Assembly (NCBI RefSeq): GCF_012224145.1 | Contig: NZ_CP041030.1 | Span: forward strand, 1,426,001-1,490,000 | From: Francisella sp. LA112445 | GTDB lineage: Bacteria; Pseudomonadota; Gammaproteobacteria; Francisellales; Francisellaceae | DNA: 64,000 nucleotides | Direction: 5' to 3' | Shown here: one piece after another, positions 8,446-17,402 of the stretch | How the letters are laid out: every line of letters begins with the position of its first letter | Numbering within the stretch: the first letter of the stretch is position 1 | Position numbers and translations under genes: made by a program | The notes under the pieces: model-generated | The model's database searches: none | Told to the model about the DNA's origin: nothing | Seen by the model: only the letters and a program-made list of their open reading frames with translations

Positions 8446-9465
8446 TTAGATACCATTCTCACTAACATAAGTTTGCCACCTAACCATATCTTGACAGATA
8501 TCATCTAAACTTTTTTTTGTTTCAAAACCTAACTCTTTCTTAGCTTTAGAAACATCTGCAAAACTTGCAGCTATATCACCTGCTCGCCTATCTACTATTT
8601 GATATGGTATTTCTTTACCTAATGCCTTTTCATAAGCTTTAACAAGCTCTAACACAGAATAGCCATTACCTGAGCCTAAATTATAGGCTCTCCACGCAGG
8701 TCTATCCTGGGCTAGCTTTTCTAATGCTAAAATATGACCAATCGCTAAATCTACCACATGAATATAATCTCTTACACCTGTACCATCTCTAGTCTCATAA
8801 TCACCTCCAAAGATGCTAAGCTTAGCTAACTTACCAGCGCCAACTTGAGCTACATATGGCATAAGGTTGTTTGGAGTACCCTGAGGATCTTCGCCAATCA
8901 TACCACTCTTATGAGCCCCTACCGGGTTAAAATATCTTAGACAAGTAATATTAAAATTATTGTTAGCATTATAAAGATCTTTCAAAATTTCTTCTAACAT
9001 CAATTTTGAAGCACCATAAGGATTTGTCGTACTAAGAGGCATATTCTCTGTGAATGGCGGCTCATTATTCATTCCATAAACAGTTGCTGATGAGCTAAAA
9101 ACAAAATCATAAACCTTATAATCTTGCATCAATTCAAGTAAGCTTATAGTTCCTTGAATATTATTATGATAATACTTCAAAGGCTTTTCTACACTCTCAC
9201 CAACAGCTTTAAATCCAGCGAAATGTATTACAGCATCAATTTTATGCTTTTGAAAAATTCTCTCTAAATTAGACTTATTCAGAAGATCTACCTGATAAAA
9301 ATCAAAATCTTTACCCGTGATAGCTTTAACTCTATCTACTACAGATATTTTACTATTTGAAAGATTATCTACTACTACTACTTCATAACCTCTACTTAGA
9401 AGTTCTACTACAGTATGACTACCTATATAACCTGTACCACCTGTTACTAATATTTTCCTATTCAC
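8446..9465 (-). CDS. galE: UDP-glucose 4-epimerase
   Basis: A short-chain dehydrogenase-type epimerase of 339 residues, the normal length for GalE. The NAD-binding GGTGYIG is at residues 9-15, a serine-rich SSSATVYG lies at about 124-131, and the catalytic pair Tyr150 and Lys154 is in PYGASK. It interconverts UDP-glucose and UDP-galactose in the cytoplasm, feeding galactose into LPS or capsule-like glycans. It sits 44 bases downstream of rpe and abuts the HAD gene, forming an rpe-galE-HAD operon. Confidence 0.96.
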   Translation of the reverse strand: MNRKILVTGGTGYIGSHTVVELLSRGYEVVVVDNLSNSKISVVDRVKAITGKDFDFYQVDLLNKSNLERIFQKHKIDAVIHFAGFKAVGESVEKPLKYYHNNIQGTISLLELMQDYKVYDFVFSSSATVYGMNNEPPFTENMPLSTTNPYGASKLMLEEILKDLYNANNNFNITCLRYFNPVGAHKSGMIGEDPQGTPNNLMPYVAQVGAGKLAKLSIFGGDYETRDGTGVRDYIHVVDLAIGHILALEKLAQDRPAWRAYNLGSGNGYSVLELVKAYEKALGKEIPYQIVDRRAGDIAASFADVSKAKKELGFETKKSLDDICQDMVRWQTYVSENGI

Positions 9466-9509
9466 TAGACTTCTCTTATACTTTAATTTTGTAAATTATA
9501 ACTTAGAGG

Positions 9510-10178
9510 TTATATACTCAAAAGTTGATTTTGCATTAAACTTATCGTTTCTTTATAACTCTCTGAATTAAATATTGCTGAACCAGCTACAAAGGCATTT
9601 ACTCCACAGCTTGCAATTTCGGCAATATTACTTGGATTAACCCCACCATCTATCTCTAATAAAATATCTCTACCAGTAGACTTTATCCACTTTGATACTT
9701 CTTTAGATTTATCAAGCATAGCAGGAATAAATTTTTGTCCTCCAAAACCAGGGTTCACAGACATTATTAAAACTCTATCAATATGACTTTCAACATATTT
9801 TAAACAATCAATACTTGTAGCCGGATTTAATGCAAGACCTGCATCAATACCAAATGATTTAATAAGTTGCAAGCTTCTATCTATATGCTCACTAGCCTCC
9901 GGATGAAAAACAATACTACTAGCGCCTGCTTTAGCAAAGCTCTCAATAAGGCTATCAACTGGCTTTACCATAAGATGGACATCCATACCCGCATTAATTC
10001 CATAATCTCTTAGTGCTTTTAGTACCATTGGTCCAAAAGTAAGGTTTGGTACATAATGATTATCCATAACATCAAAATGAATATTATCTGCTCCTGCGTC
10101 CAATACCATTTTCACATCATCACCTAACCTAGCTAAATCTGCAGATAAAATAGAGGGATTAATTTGAAACTTTGTCAT
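9510..10178 (-). CDS. rpe: ribulose-phosphate 3-epimerase
   Basis: A TIM-barrel enzyme of 222 residues with all family blocks: [10 protein letters not shown] at the N-terminus, [15 protein letters not shown] with the metal-binding Asp/His, [16 protein letters not shown], and the EIDGGV phosphate-binding strand. It interconverts ribulose 5-phosphate and xylulose 5-phosphate in the pentose phosphate pathway. That also supplies ribulose 5-phosphate to the divergent kdsD product for Kdo synthesis. First gene of the rpe-galE-HAD run. Confidence 0.97.
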   Translation of the reverse strand: MTKFQINPSILSADLARLGDDVKMVLDAGADNIHFDVMDNHYVPNLTFGPMVLKALRDYGINAGMDVHLMVKPVDSLIESFAKAGASSIVFHPEASEHIDRSLQLIKSFGIDAGLALNPATSIDCLKYVESHIDRVLIMSVNPGFGGQKFIPAMLDKSKEVSKWIKSTGRDILLEIDGGVNPSNIAEIASCGVNAFVAGSAIFNSESYKETISLMQNQLLSI

Positions 10179-10311
10179 AGTTATTATTTTTATGTATAAA
10201 ATATTAAAGATAATTTTAGCATAACAGTATAAAATATTTGAGTAAATTAGTATTTTAAATACTTTAATATTCTGAACCTATAACATTTTGAAAATAGAGG
10301 ATAATAGCCAA

Positions 10312-11277
10312 ATGAGTCATATAGAAAATGCAAAAAAAACCTTTGAAATGGAAATAGAAGCATTACAAAACCTAAAAGATTCTATTAGCGAAAATTTTAA
10401 GAAAGCTTGCGATATTATTTTAACAAATAATAAAGGACGCGTAATAGTTACAGGAATGGGCAAGTCAGGACATATCGGGAAAAAAATGGCTGCAACACTT
10501 GCTAGTACTGGCACTCCAGCATTCTTCGTACATCCAGGTGAAGCTGGGCATGGTGATTTTGGCATGATAACCTCTAATGATGTATTAATAGCTATATCTA
10601 ACTCAGGAAATTCAAGTGAGATAATGGGACTAATGCCAATGATCAAACATTTGAATATCCCCATTATTTCAATAACCAGTAATCCCGAGTCTCTAATGGC
10701 AAAAAATAGTGATATACACTTAGATCTTGGTGTTGAAAAAGAGGCTTGTCCTCTAAATTTAGCTCCAACCTCAAGTACAACAGCTACTTTAGTTTTAGGC
10801 GATGCTTTAGCCATTGCTTTACTTAAAGCAAAAAATTTCTCTGCTGAGGATTTTGCATTCTCACATCCTAGTGGTGCACTTGGAAGAAAGCTAATTTTAA
10901 GAGTTGAAAACATTATGCGTAAAGGATCTGAAATACCTCAAATAGGACCTTATGATACAATTCGTAAAGCTATACTTGAAATAAGTAATAAAGGAATAGG
11001 AAACACACTTGTTACTTCAAAAGACGGTAAATTACTTGGTATATTTACAGATGGTGATTTGCGTAGAATATTTGAATCTGATAACTTTAACTCTCACTTA
11101 GCAATTTCTGATGTGATGAGTAAGCATCCTAAAACTATATCAAAAGATGATATGGCTATGACAGCTCTAGAAAAAATGGAAGAGTTTGAAATTACAAGCC
11201 TTGCGGTAGTTGATAACAACAATCATATTTTAGGAGTTGTAACTATGCATGATCTTATTAAACTAGGTTTAAAATAA
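10312..11277 (+). CDS. kdsD: arabinose-5-phosphate isomerase (Kdo pathway)
   Basis: A sugar isomerase (SIS) domain with GMGKSGHIGKKMAATLASTG and the SNSG motif, followed by HPSGALGR and two CBS domains (IMRKG..., DVMSKHPKT...). This is the KdsD/KpsF layout. It converts ribulose 5-phosphate to arabinose 5-phosphate, the first step to Kdo for LPS. The start is set at the ATG at 10312, because AGAGGA lies ten bases upstream. An in-frame TTG at 10288 lacks such a site. This gives 321 residues, near the E. coli length. Divergent from rpe. Confidence 0.94.
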   Translation: MSHIENAKKTFEMEIEALQNLKDSISENFKKACDIILTNNKGRVIVTGMGKSGHIGKKMAATLASTGTPAFFVHPGEAGHGDFGMITSNDVLIAISNSGNSSEIMGLMPMIKHLNIPIISITSNPESLMAKNSDIHLDLGVEKEACPLNLAPTSSTTATLVLGDALAIALLKAKNFSAEDFAFSHPSGALGRKLILRVENIMRKGSEIPQIGPYDTIRKAILEISNKGIGNTLVTSKDGKLLGIFTDGDLRRIFESDNFNSHLAISDVMSKHPKTISKDDMAMTALEKMEEFEITSLAVVDNNNHILGVVTMHDLIKLGLK

Positions 11278-11385
11278 AGCTATATATTAACTTTACTCTT
11301 CTTTCTAATTAATAATTAAAAACCGGCTATTGACTAGATTGTTTTAAGAATTTTAAAGGTGATTTTTTTGTAATACAAAAAATTA

Positions 11386-12168
11386 TTAAAGAACGTTACC
11401 CATTAGTACACTATGATAACCAGCATCTACGTGAATATTCTCACCTGTAATACCAGAAGCCATATCTGAGCATAAGAAAGCAACTGTATTACCAACTTCC
11501 ATGATATCAACGTTTTTCTTAAGTGGAGATACTGACGCATTATAATCTAACATCTTCTTAAAGTTTGAAATACCAGAAGCTGCAAGAGTCTTTATAGGTC
11601 CAGCTGACACACAATTCACATTTATTCCATCTTCACCTAAAGCAAGTGCTGTATATCTCATAGTAGCTTCTAGAGATGCTTTTGCTACACCCATTGTATT
11701 ATAACTTGGCATAGCTTTTTCTGCGCCAATATAAGTAAGACCTACTATAGATCCTTTTCTTCCTTTCATCATTGCGCGCCCTTCTCTAGCTAAAGCAGCA
11801 AAAGAGTAAGCACTTATATCGTGAGCAATTGCAAAGCCTTCACGAGTTACAGTGTCTACAAAGTCACCACCAAGCTGATCACGTGGAGCAAATGCAATTG
11901 AATGAATAATACCATCAAGACCATCCCAAACTTTTCCAAGCTCTACAAACAAATCCTTAATTTCTTGATCTGATGTAACATCACAAGGAAGAACAGCTGC
12001 TGGATTAAACTCAGCACTTAGTTTCTCAACTCTTTCTTTAAATTGGCCAACATATGTAAATGCAAGCTCTGCACCTTCTCTATGCAAAGCTTTTGCAATA
12101 CCATAAGCAATTGACTTATTACTTAAAAGTCCTGTAACTATTATTTTCTTTCCTGCTAGAAAACCCAT
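11386..12168 (-). CDS. fabI: enoyl-[acyl-carrier-protein] reductase (NADH)
   Basis: A 260-residue SDR protein with the FabI signature. The VTGLLSNKSIAYGIA cofactor motif is at residues 11-25, and the catalytic residues Tyr146, Tyr156 and Lys163 lie in TYIGAEKAMPSYNTMGVAK. AGPIKTLAASG is the substrate-binding loop. It performs the last reduction of each fatty-acid elongation cycle and is the triclosan target in relatives. An AGGAG ribosome site lies before the ATG. It stands alone, with its own spacing on both sides. Confidence 0.97.
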   Translation of the reverse strand: MGFLAGKKIIVTGLLSNKSIAYGIAKALHREGAELAFTYVGQFKERVEKLSAEFNPAAVLPCDVTSDQEIKDLFVELGKVWDGLDGIIHSIAFAPRDQLGGDFVDTVTREGFAIAHDISAYSFAALAREGRAMMKGRKGSIVGLTYIGAEKAMPSYNTMGVAKASLEATMRYTALALGEDGINVNCVSAGPIKTLAASGISNFKKMLDYNASVSPLKKNVDIMEVGNTVAFLCSDMASGITGENIHVDAGYHSVLMGNVL

Positions 12169-12318
12169 TTAAATTCTCCTTTGTGAATTTTTTATTAAAA
12201 CGTTAATTCTTGTATAATAACCTTATTGATTATATGTACAAATACTACAAACTTATATATATAATTATAGTTAATAGTAAAATAAAACACTAGCCTAATT
12301 TATAAAGAGAGATGTTCT

Positions 12319-13032
12319 ATGAATCGTAATAATAAAAAAATAGTTCCAACACATAATGGTGAAGTAACCTTTGACCGTGCTAAAGAGACATGGAATATAC
12401 TAAAAATAACATCTGAACTTGTAGAGGGTTTTGAGCGTTTAGACAAACTTACTCCTGCTATTAGCATATTTGGATCAGCAAGATTAAAAAAAGATAATAA
12501 ATATTACTTAAAGACTATCGAAATAGCAGAAAAACTATCAAATCATGGCTTTACAATCATTACAGGTGGCGGACCTGGAATTATGGAAGCGGGTAACAAA
12601 GGAGCTTTAGAAGGATCCTCATCAAGTGTTGGCTTAAATATAACTCTTCCTCACGAGCAAAAGCCTAACCAATACCAAGATATCAGCCTTAGTTACAGAT
12701 ATTTTTTCACTCGAAAAGCTATGTTTATTAAACACTCTATGGCTTATATAGTTATGCCTGGAGGGTTTGGCACCATGGATGAACTATTTGATATAGCTAC
12801 TTTGATTCAAACTGAGAAAAAAACATATATGCCGGTTATACTTTTTGGTAAAGATTTTTGGGGAGGCTTAGTTGACTGGATAAAAACAACCATGTTGGAA
12901 AATGGTGTTGTTGATGAGAATGATCTAAAAATTCTTCATCTTGTAGATACTGTGGATGAAGCAATTGAAATTATCCGTGAATACTATCAAAACTCATACC
13001 ACTCAAAAGAACATGCTCATATAATATTTTAA
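12319..13032 (+). CDS. LOG-family protein (TIGR00730-type nucleotide phosphoribohydrolase)
   Basis: A 237-residue Rossmann-type protein with GGGPGIMEA at residues 83-91 and PGGFGTMDE at 147-155. These are the paired motifs of the LOG/lysine decarboxylase-like family, plus the preceding TRK motif at 131-133. Family members cleave the N-glycosidic bond of nucleoside monophosphates (cytokinin activation in plants, PpnN-like in bacteria). The older lysine decarboxylase label is misleading. An AGAGAG ribosome site precedes the ATG. The next gene begins eight bases downstream. Confidence 0.88.
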   Translation: MNRNNKKIVPTHNGEVTFDRAKETWNILKITSELVEGFERLDKLTPAISIFGSARLKKDNKYYLKTIEIAEKLSNHGFTIITGGGPGIMEAGNKGALEGSSSSVGLNITLPHEQKPNQYQDISLSYRYFFTRKAMFIKHSMAYIVMPGGFGTMDELFDIATLIQTEKKTYMPVILFGKDFWGGLVDWIKTTMLENGVVDENDLKILHLVDTVDEAIEIIREYYQNSYHSKEHAHIIF

Positions 13033-13040
13033 GGTTTATT

Positions 13041-13286
13041 ATGGATATTAATACTATCTCTTCGACCCTAATAAATAATTCACTGCCAATAATTGTCGCT
13101 TTTAATGTCTTGATTCACATTTTTTGTGGCTTAGGAATAGCAAAAGATATTCCTAAAGTTTTAGAAAGAAGATTAACCACAATTTTACTACCTAAGAATA
13201 TCTGGATTCTAGTAGGTATAGTTTTTGGAATATGGGGACTACTAATATATTGGTTATTTCATCACTCAACTATCTCAAGAGGATAG
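13041..13286 (+). CDS. small two-helix membrane protein of unknown function
   Basis: An 81-residue protein with two hydrophobic segments (about 14-32 and 51-71) separated by a basic, polar loop with KDIPKVLERR. No enzyme motif is visible and I do not recognise the family. It has an ATG with a weak AAGG site and sits 8 bases after the LOG gene and 15 bases before the methyltransferase, so it reads as the middle gene of a three-gene operon. Codon use matches its neighbours. Confidence 0.65.
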   Translation: MDINTISSTLINNSLPIIVAFNVLIHIFCGLGIAKDIPKVLERRLTTILLPKNIWILVGIVFGIWGLLIYWLFHHSTISRG

Positions 13287-13301
13287 AATAAGGAGCTTTT
13301 A

Positions 13302-14060
13302 ATGAGCAATAACAATTTATGGCAACCGAAATCATATAACTCTACAGGGAAATTTGTCACAGAATATGGTAATGAGGTTGTTGAACTTCTAAACCCACAA
13401 GAAGGTGAAAATATTCTTGATTTAGGTTGTGGTACCGGTGAGCTTACAAATGAAATAAAGAGCAAAGGTGTTAAAGTCACAGGTGTAGATGTTTCGGAAA
13501 ATATGCTTATAAAAGCAAAACAAAACTACCATGACATTGAATTTAAGCAAATGGATGCCCAACAAAGCCTAGATTTTGAAAAAGAAAGCTTTGATGCTGT
13601 TTTTTCAAATGCTGCCTTACATTGGATGACAAATCCTCTTGCCGTGATAAAAAACATAAATAATATTCTGAAAAAAAATGGCAGATTTGTATTTGAAATG
13701 GGAGGTAAAGGTAATATCAAAGAAGTGCTATCTAGCTTAGATACTACTGCTATGAAATATAATATCAAAGATTATGATATAAATAACTTCTACCCTAGTA
13801 TTTCAGAATATAGCTCTCTTCTTGAAGAAAATGGATTTACTGTAAAATATATGATCTTATTTGAAAGACCGACTCTACTTGATGGTAAAGATGGTTTTAA
13901 AAACTGGGTAAAAACATTTAGAGTAAACTTATTAGATAAAATTGATGATGTTGATAAGTTTCTTAATGAAGCCGAATCACTCGCATATAAAAGCCTTTTT
14001 AAAGATAACAACTGGTATGCCGACTATGTAAGGCTTAGAGGAGTTGCCGTAAAAAACTAA
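13302..14060 (+). CDS. class I SAM-dependent methyltransferase
   Basis: A 252-residue methyltransferase with motif I ILDLGCGTGELT at residues 38-49, the acidic loop at the end of strand 2 (GVDVSENML) and the strand-4 motif FDAVFSNAALHWM. Overall it resembles the trans-aconitate methyltransferase/type 11 group, whose substrates are small molecules. The real substrate cannot be told. An AGGAG site lies eight bases before the ATG, and it follows the small membrane protein closely. Confidence 0.85.
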   Translation: MSNNNLWQPKSYNSTGKFVTEYGNEVVELLNPQEGENILDLGCGTGELTNEIKSKGVKVTGVDVSENMLIKAKQNYHDIEFKQMDAQQSLDFEKESFDAVFSNAALHWMTNPLAVIKNINNILKKNGRFVFEMGGKGNIKEVLSSLDTTAMKYNIKDYDINNFYPSISEYSSLLEENGFTVKYMILFERPTLLDGKDGFKNWVKTFRVNLLDKIDDVDKFLNEAESLAYKSLFKDNNWYADYVRLRGVAVKN

Positions 14061-14117
14061 ACATCTTTGTTAATTTATGCTTAAAATAAAATTACCAACT
14101 TAAAAAAAGGAAGTCTT

Positions 14118-15020
14118 ATGAAAAATAAGTATAAGATCATTATCGCATCAATCATGAGTTTAGCATGTCTACCAAGTTTCGCGTGCACAACGATGGGATT
14201 TGCTGGAAATATTGTCAAAGGAGGAGGAACTTTAATCTTTAAGAATAGAGATGCTGAAATAACTGGTAAAGAGCGTTTAGAAATATTCAAGTTCAAACAA
14301 GGCAATGACTTTTTAGCCTTAACATACAATACAGATAGTACAGTAAAAGGATATCCATATATTGCTGGAGGAACTAATTCAAAAGGTTTGACAGTACTTG
14401 TAAATGATCCAGCTAGTCATGCTCCTGCTGCTAAAAATGTAGATCAAATTGAAACAACAACTGTTCAAAACCTGCTAAGAAATTATTCTACAGTTGCAGA
14501 AATTGAGAAGAATAAAGCGAAAATATTTAGTCAAAATGATCCGGCTTTATATACCATAAGTGACCATAAACAAGTTGCTAGCTTCGAAGAAGGATATAGA
14601 GGCAAATACGGATATAAAGTTACTGACAACGGCTATGTCTGGAACACTAATTATTATCATCTAAAAGGTGTTGATAAACAAAATCAAGAATCTATAACAG
14701 ATATAACAGATAGAACAAATACCCTAAAAGAATGGCTTGCTAATATGCCTAAAAAAGTCCAATTAGGTGATTTAACTAGACTTTCTGCCAGTCACTACAA
14801 TGGCGAATACAATAGTATTAATAGACAATTTACTGTAGCCAAATACTTTGCAGTATCTCCACCAAATTCTAAAGATACTCATCTTTATATTAGATTTACA
14901 ATTCCTACACAGAAATTTAACTCTTACCATCTAACTATTAATGACGAGTTCTTTAAAAATAACCCTGCTGGACCACTAGATAATAACAAATATGGTTTAC
15001 TTGGTTCTATGAATAATTAA
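14118..15020 (+). CDS. exported Ntn hydrolase with N-terminal cysteine (choloylglycine hydrolase/C45-like)
   Basis: A 300-residue protein with a typical signal peptide ending PSFA, after which mature Cys23 would be residue one (CTTMGF). An arginine motif NRDAE follows about 20 residues later. N-terminal Cys plus this downstream Arg/Asp is the arrangement of linear amide C-N hydrolases (penicillin V acylase, bile salt hydrolase, C45 and related families). Removal of the signal peptide would itself expose the nucleophile. The lipobox fit is poor, so I favour a periplasmic enzyme over a lipoprotein. The substrate is unknown. A good AAAGGA site precedes the ATG. Confidence 0.75.
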   Translation: MKNKYKIIIASIMSLACLPSFACTTMGFAGNIVKGGGTLIFKNRDAEITGKERLEIFKFKQGNDFLALTYNTDSTVKGYPYIAGGTNSKGLTVLVNDPASHAPAAKNVDQIETTTVQNLLRNYSTVAEIEKNKAKIFSQNDPALYTISDHKQVASFEEGYRGKYGYKVTDNGYVWNTNYYHLKGVDKQNQESITDITDRTNTLKEWLANMPKKVQLGDLTRLSASHYNGEYNSINRQFTVAKYFAVSPPNSKDTHLYIRFTIPTQKFNSYHLTINDEFFKNNPAGPLDNNKYGLLGSMNN

Positions 15021-15029
15021 CAAGAAATA

Positions 15030-16259
15030 TTAAACTTCAGGAGCCCCAACAGGCACACCATTCTCTAATCTATCTGCAGAGTCACGAACAGTATCAGCAA
15101 ACTGCGGATCTTCTAATAACGCATCTTTAGCAGCATTATACTCTTGATTTGATAAGATTATAGCTTGTGAGTAACTATAATTTTCTATTTCTTCACGAGG
15201 AGTACCTTCAGGTATTTCAAGATTTTTTGTATCAGCTTCTACTGCAGCATAACGAGTTTCTGCATTAGAAGCCTGTGTATTGTAATCATTATAAGAATTA
15301 GTGCTGTTGGTTTGAGCTATTGTTTTATTATTTCCCAATAATGTTACTTCATCCTCTAAAACAGATATCTCATTTCTTAATGTTGTAGCATTTGCCTCTG
15401 CTGCTTCTGCACTTGCTTGAAAAGTTGCTACTAGTTCAGTATTTCCATTTGCTTCAGCTGTAGCTTGATTAGCTCTGTGAACAGCTGCCTCTGCTTCATA
15501 TTGTGTAGCATCTGTATCTTTTTGATCTATCAAATCATTTCTAGTGGCTATTTCACCATTTATTGTTGCTATCTCATTTTGATAATTATTATAATCAGCT
15601 AATGCACTATCTCTTGCCGTGATATAGTTCTGGTACTCAGTATCTACTTCAAGAGCGTCATCTCTTCTTTGATACCATGCGTTTAAAGCATTATTAAAAT
15701 TAGTATCTACAGTACTAGATAACTCATCAAGTAAGCTTTGAAACTCTAATAAATCATCATTTAATTCTTCGCTTGTTTCATTACAGCCATTTGGCATTGC
15801 TCCAGAAGGAGGACTACCTGTCGGCTGATTAGAATTAACTGTTCCATCACTACGATTGTCATAACCAATATCACATTCCCAGTTAACTAAAGTTCCTCCA
15901 TTATTTATTCTTGGAGTTATTGCTATTTGATACGCGATACCTTGAACTATAGGATGACTAATTAATCTACCATTATTTTCTCTAAACTCATTCATAATAG
16001 CGACATTATCATCACCAAAATAATTATCTTTCATATCAGCTATTCCCGATTGGAATTGCTCATCACTACTTATACCTTGCTCTTGAATATAAATTGCAAC
16101 TGCTTTACGATAATTATCCATCTTATCAATTTCATCTTGCAGTCTAACTTTAGTTATATGGTTTGAGTAAGATACTACAGCAGCTGCGACTAATATAGCT
16201 ACTATAGCTATCACTACCATTAATTCAACAAGAGAGAAACCTTTATTGTTTCTTATCAT
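15030..16259 (-). CDS. type IV pilin-like protein with long coiled-coil C-terminal extension
   Basis: A 409-residue protein starting with a classic prepilin leader: MIRNNKG, then FSLVELMVV with Phe at +1 and Glu at +5, and a hydrophobic helix to about residue 30. The usual pilin body ends near residue 155 with a PTGSPPSGAMPNG linker after Cys126-type residues. From there to the end the chain is Glu/Ala/Asn/Thr-rich and predicted helical, with repeated EAEAAVHRAN, ATAEANG and ASAEAAEANA runs resembling a coiled coil. Ordinary major pilins are 130-170 residues, so this is about 2.5 times longer. It may be a tip or surface-displayed pseudopilin. No assembly genes lie nearby. Confidence 0.8.
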   Translation of the reverse strand: MIRNNKGFSLVELMVVIAIVAILVAAAVVSYSNHITKVRLQDEIDKMDNYRKAVAIYIQEQGISSDEQFQSGIADMKDNYFGDDNVAIMNEFRENNGRLISHPIVQGIAYQIAITPRINNGGTLVNWECDIGYDNRSDGTVNSNQPTGSPPSGAMPNGCNETSEELNDDLLEFQSLLDELSSTVDTNFNNALNAWYQRRDDALEVDTEYQNYITARDSALADYNNYQNEIATINGEIATRNDLIDQKDTDATQYEAEAAVHRANQATAEANGNTELVATFQASAEAAEANATTLRNEISVLEDEVTLLGNNKTIAQTNSTNSYNDYNTQASNAETRYAAVEADTKNLEIPEGTPREEIENYSYSQAIILSNQEYNAAKDALLEDPQFADTVRDSADRLENGVPVGAPEV

Positions 16260-16338
16260 AATTCCATAAAAACATAATAAATGTATATATATTCTATACT
16301 TTTATGAAATTTTATGTAGTTACAATTTATTAAAGTTA

Positions 16339-16905
16339 CTAATTATTATTCCTTGAAATTAACTCAATGTCTTTTTTAAGAATCTCTTCAATAACTTCAT
16401 CATTTAAAGTGTGATCTAGATCTTTTATTAGATTGACTTCACCCCAAGCACTCTCAAAAAACTTATTATCAACTATAGTATCGTTCTCTGTAAGGGTAAC
16501 TTTGATATTCTGATTAAATTTCCCTAGCTTGCCATTCATGAGTAGTAAAAAATATGCTCCGAGCATTTTTCTAAGTCTAACCTTTCTAAGTACTCGCATA
16601 GTCTTATGATGAATAAAAAATGGCGTAATTAAGTGTAATTTTTTATAAAGCTCTTCATCTATTAAGGATGATATACCAGCTGACATAGATATTGCATAAA
16701 TCAGGTCATAGTTTTCACTGCTAATTTTGTATTTATCTATAATTCGTTTTAGTTTTCTTTTTACAAAAACTGGGCGACCTAGAGCGACAGTAGTTACTTT
16801 GACTTTTATACCATCAAAATCTGTATGCACAACTGAATCACCTTTACTATAATAACCTCTTATTATAATAATATTTAATGTTTCTTTTGTATTTATAGTA
16901 TTCAT
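16339..16905 (-). CDS. unrecognised 188-residue protein
   Basis: I do not recognise this gene. The N-terminus (LNIIIIRGYYSKGD) and a later YAISMSAG segment could suggest a Rossmann-like or hydrolase-like fold. No complete catalytic set is visible and the nucleophile elbow would be imperfect. A basic stretch HHKTMRVLRKVRLRK lies near residues 105-119. No signal peptide or convincing membrane helix is present. It overlaps the gloA stop by one base (TAATG), so it is translationally coupled to gloA. The gene is lower in G+C than gloA and ends Asn-rich. Confidence 0.65.
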   Translation of the reverse strand: MNTINTKETLNIIIIRGYYSKGDSVVHTDFDGIKVKVTTVALGRPVFVKRKLKRIIDKYKISSENYDLIYAISMSAGISSLIDEELYKKLHLITPFFIHHKTMRVLRKVRLRKMLGAYFLLLMNGKLGKFNQNIKVTLTENDTIVDNKFFESAWGEVNLIKDLDHTLNDEVIEEILKKDIELISRNNN

Positions 16906-17288
16906 TAAGCTTTTTCAATAAGTTCTATTTGATAACCATCAGGATCTTTTATAAATGCTATAACTTGACTTCCTCCTTTTAAAGGACCTGCTTCTCGAGT
17001 TACAACTCCACCTTTTGCTTTAACATCTTCACAAGCTTTATATACATCATCAACTTGCATACATAAATGTCCAAATGCATTGCCATGATCATATTCATGA
17101 TCACCCCAGTTATATGTTAGCTCTAAAACTGTATGACTAGAAATATCCCCATAACCTAAAAATACCAAAGTATACTTATATTCAGGATTGTCCATTTTTT
17201 TCTGAACAGTCATTCCTAATACATTCGTATAAAAATCTATGGATTTATTTAAATCCTTAACCCTTAACATTACATGAGCAAAGCGCAT
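16905..17288 (-). CDS. gloA: lactoylglutathione lyase (glyoxalase I)
   Basis: A 127-residue vicinal-oxygen-chelate protein with the four metal ligands of the Ni-type E. coli enzyme at the same positions: His5, Glu56, His74 and Glu122. The surrounding blocks are MLRVKDLNKSIDFYTNVLGM, LELTYNWG and FIKDPDGYQIELIE. It isomerises the hemithioacetal of methylglyoxal and glutathione to lactoylglutathione in the cytoplasm. It is eight residues shorter at the C-terminus than E. coli GloA. The downstream 188-residue gene is coupled to it. Confidence 0.96.
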   Translation of the reverse strand: MRFAHVMLRVKDLNKSIDFYTNVLGMTVQKKMDNPEYKYTLVFLGYGDISSHTVLELTYNWGDHEYDHGNAFGHLCMQVDDVYKACEDVKAKGGVVTREAGPLKGGSQVIAFIKDPDGYQIELIEKA

Positions 17289-17356
17289 GCTACCCCCTAA
17301 AGATATAATATTTGTTATTAATAAATACTTTTGTTATATTATAGCAGATTTTAAAT

Positions 17357-17395
17357 CCCCTGTTCGTAACTATCCAGGGTAAACAAAACTAAAGG
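17357..17395 (+). promoter_or_regulatory. preQ1-I type riboswitch
   Basis: A short stem CCCTG (17358-17362)/CAGGG (17375-17379) encloses the loop TTCGTAACTATC. An A-rich tail TAAACAAAACTAAAGG (17380-17395) follows. A five-base GC-rich stem, a C/T/A-rich loop and an A-rich tail with AAACTAA form the compact preQ1 class I H-type pseudoknot layout. The tail runs into the AAGG ribosome site eight bases before the yhhQ ATG, so ligand binding would hide the ribosome site. The downstream gene encodes a queuosine-precursor transporter, which agrees with the call. Confidence 0.82.
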
Positions 17396-17402
17396 TAAAC
17401 AA

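Noticed and set aside
10317-10913. A 198-codon frame opposite kdsD
   Set aside because: It is the antisense shadow of a clear SIS-domain gene, with cysteine- and serine-rich nonsense composition and no ribosome site.
16676-16690. Serine-hydrolase nucleophile elbow in the gene next to gloA
   Set aside because: The local sequence is SMSAG rather than GxSxG and no matching Asp/His pair is apparent, so no hydrolase call is made.
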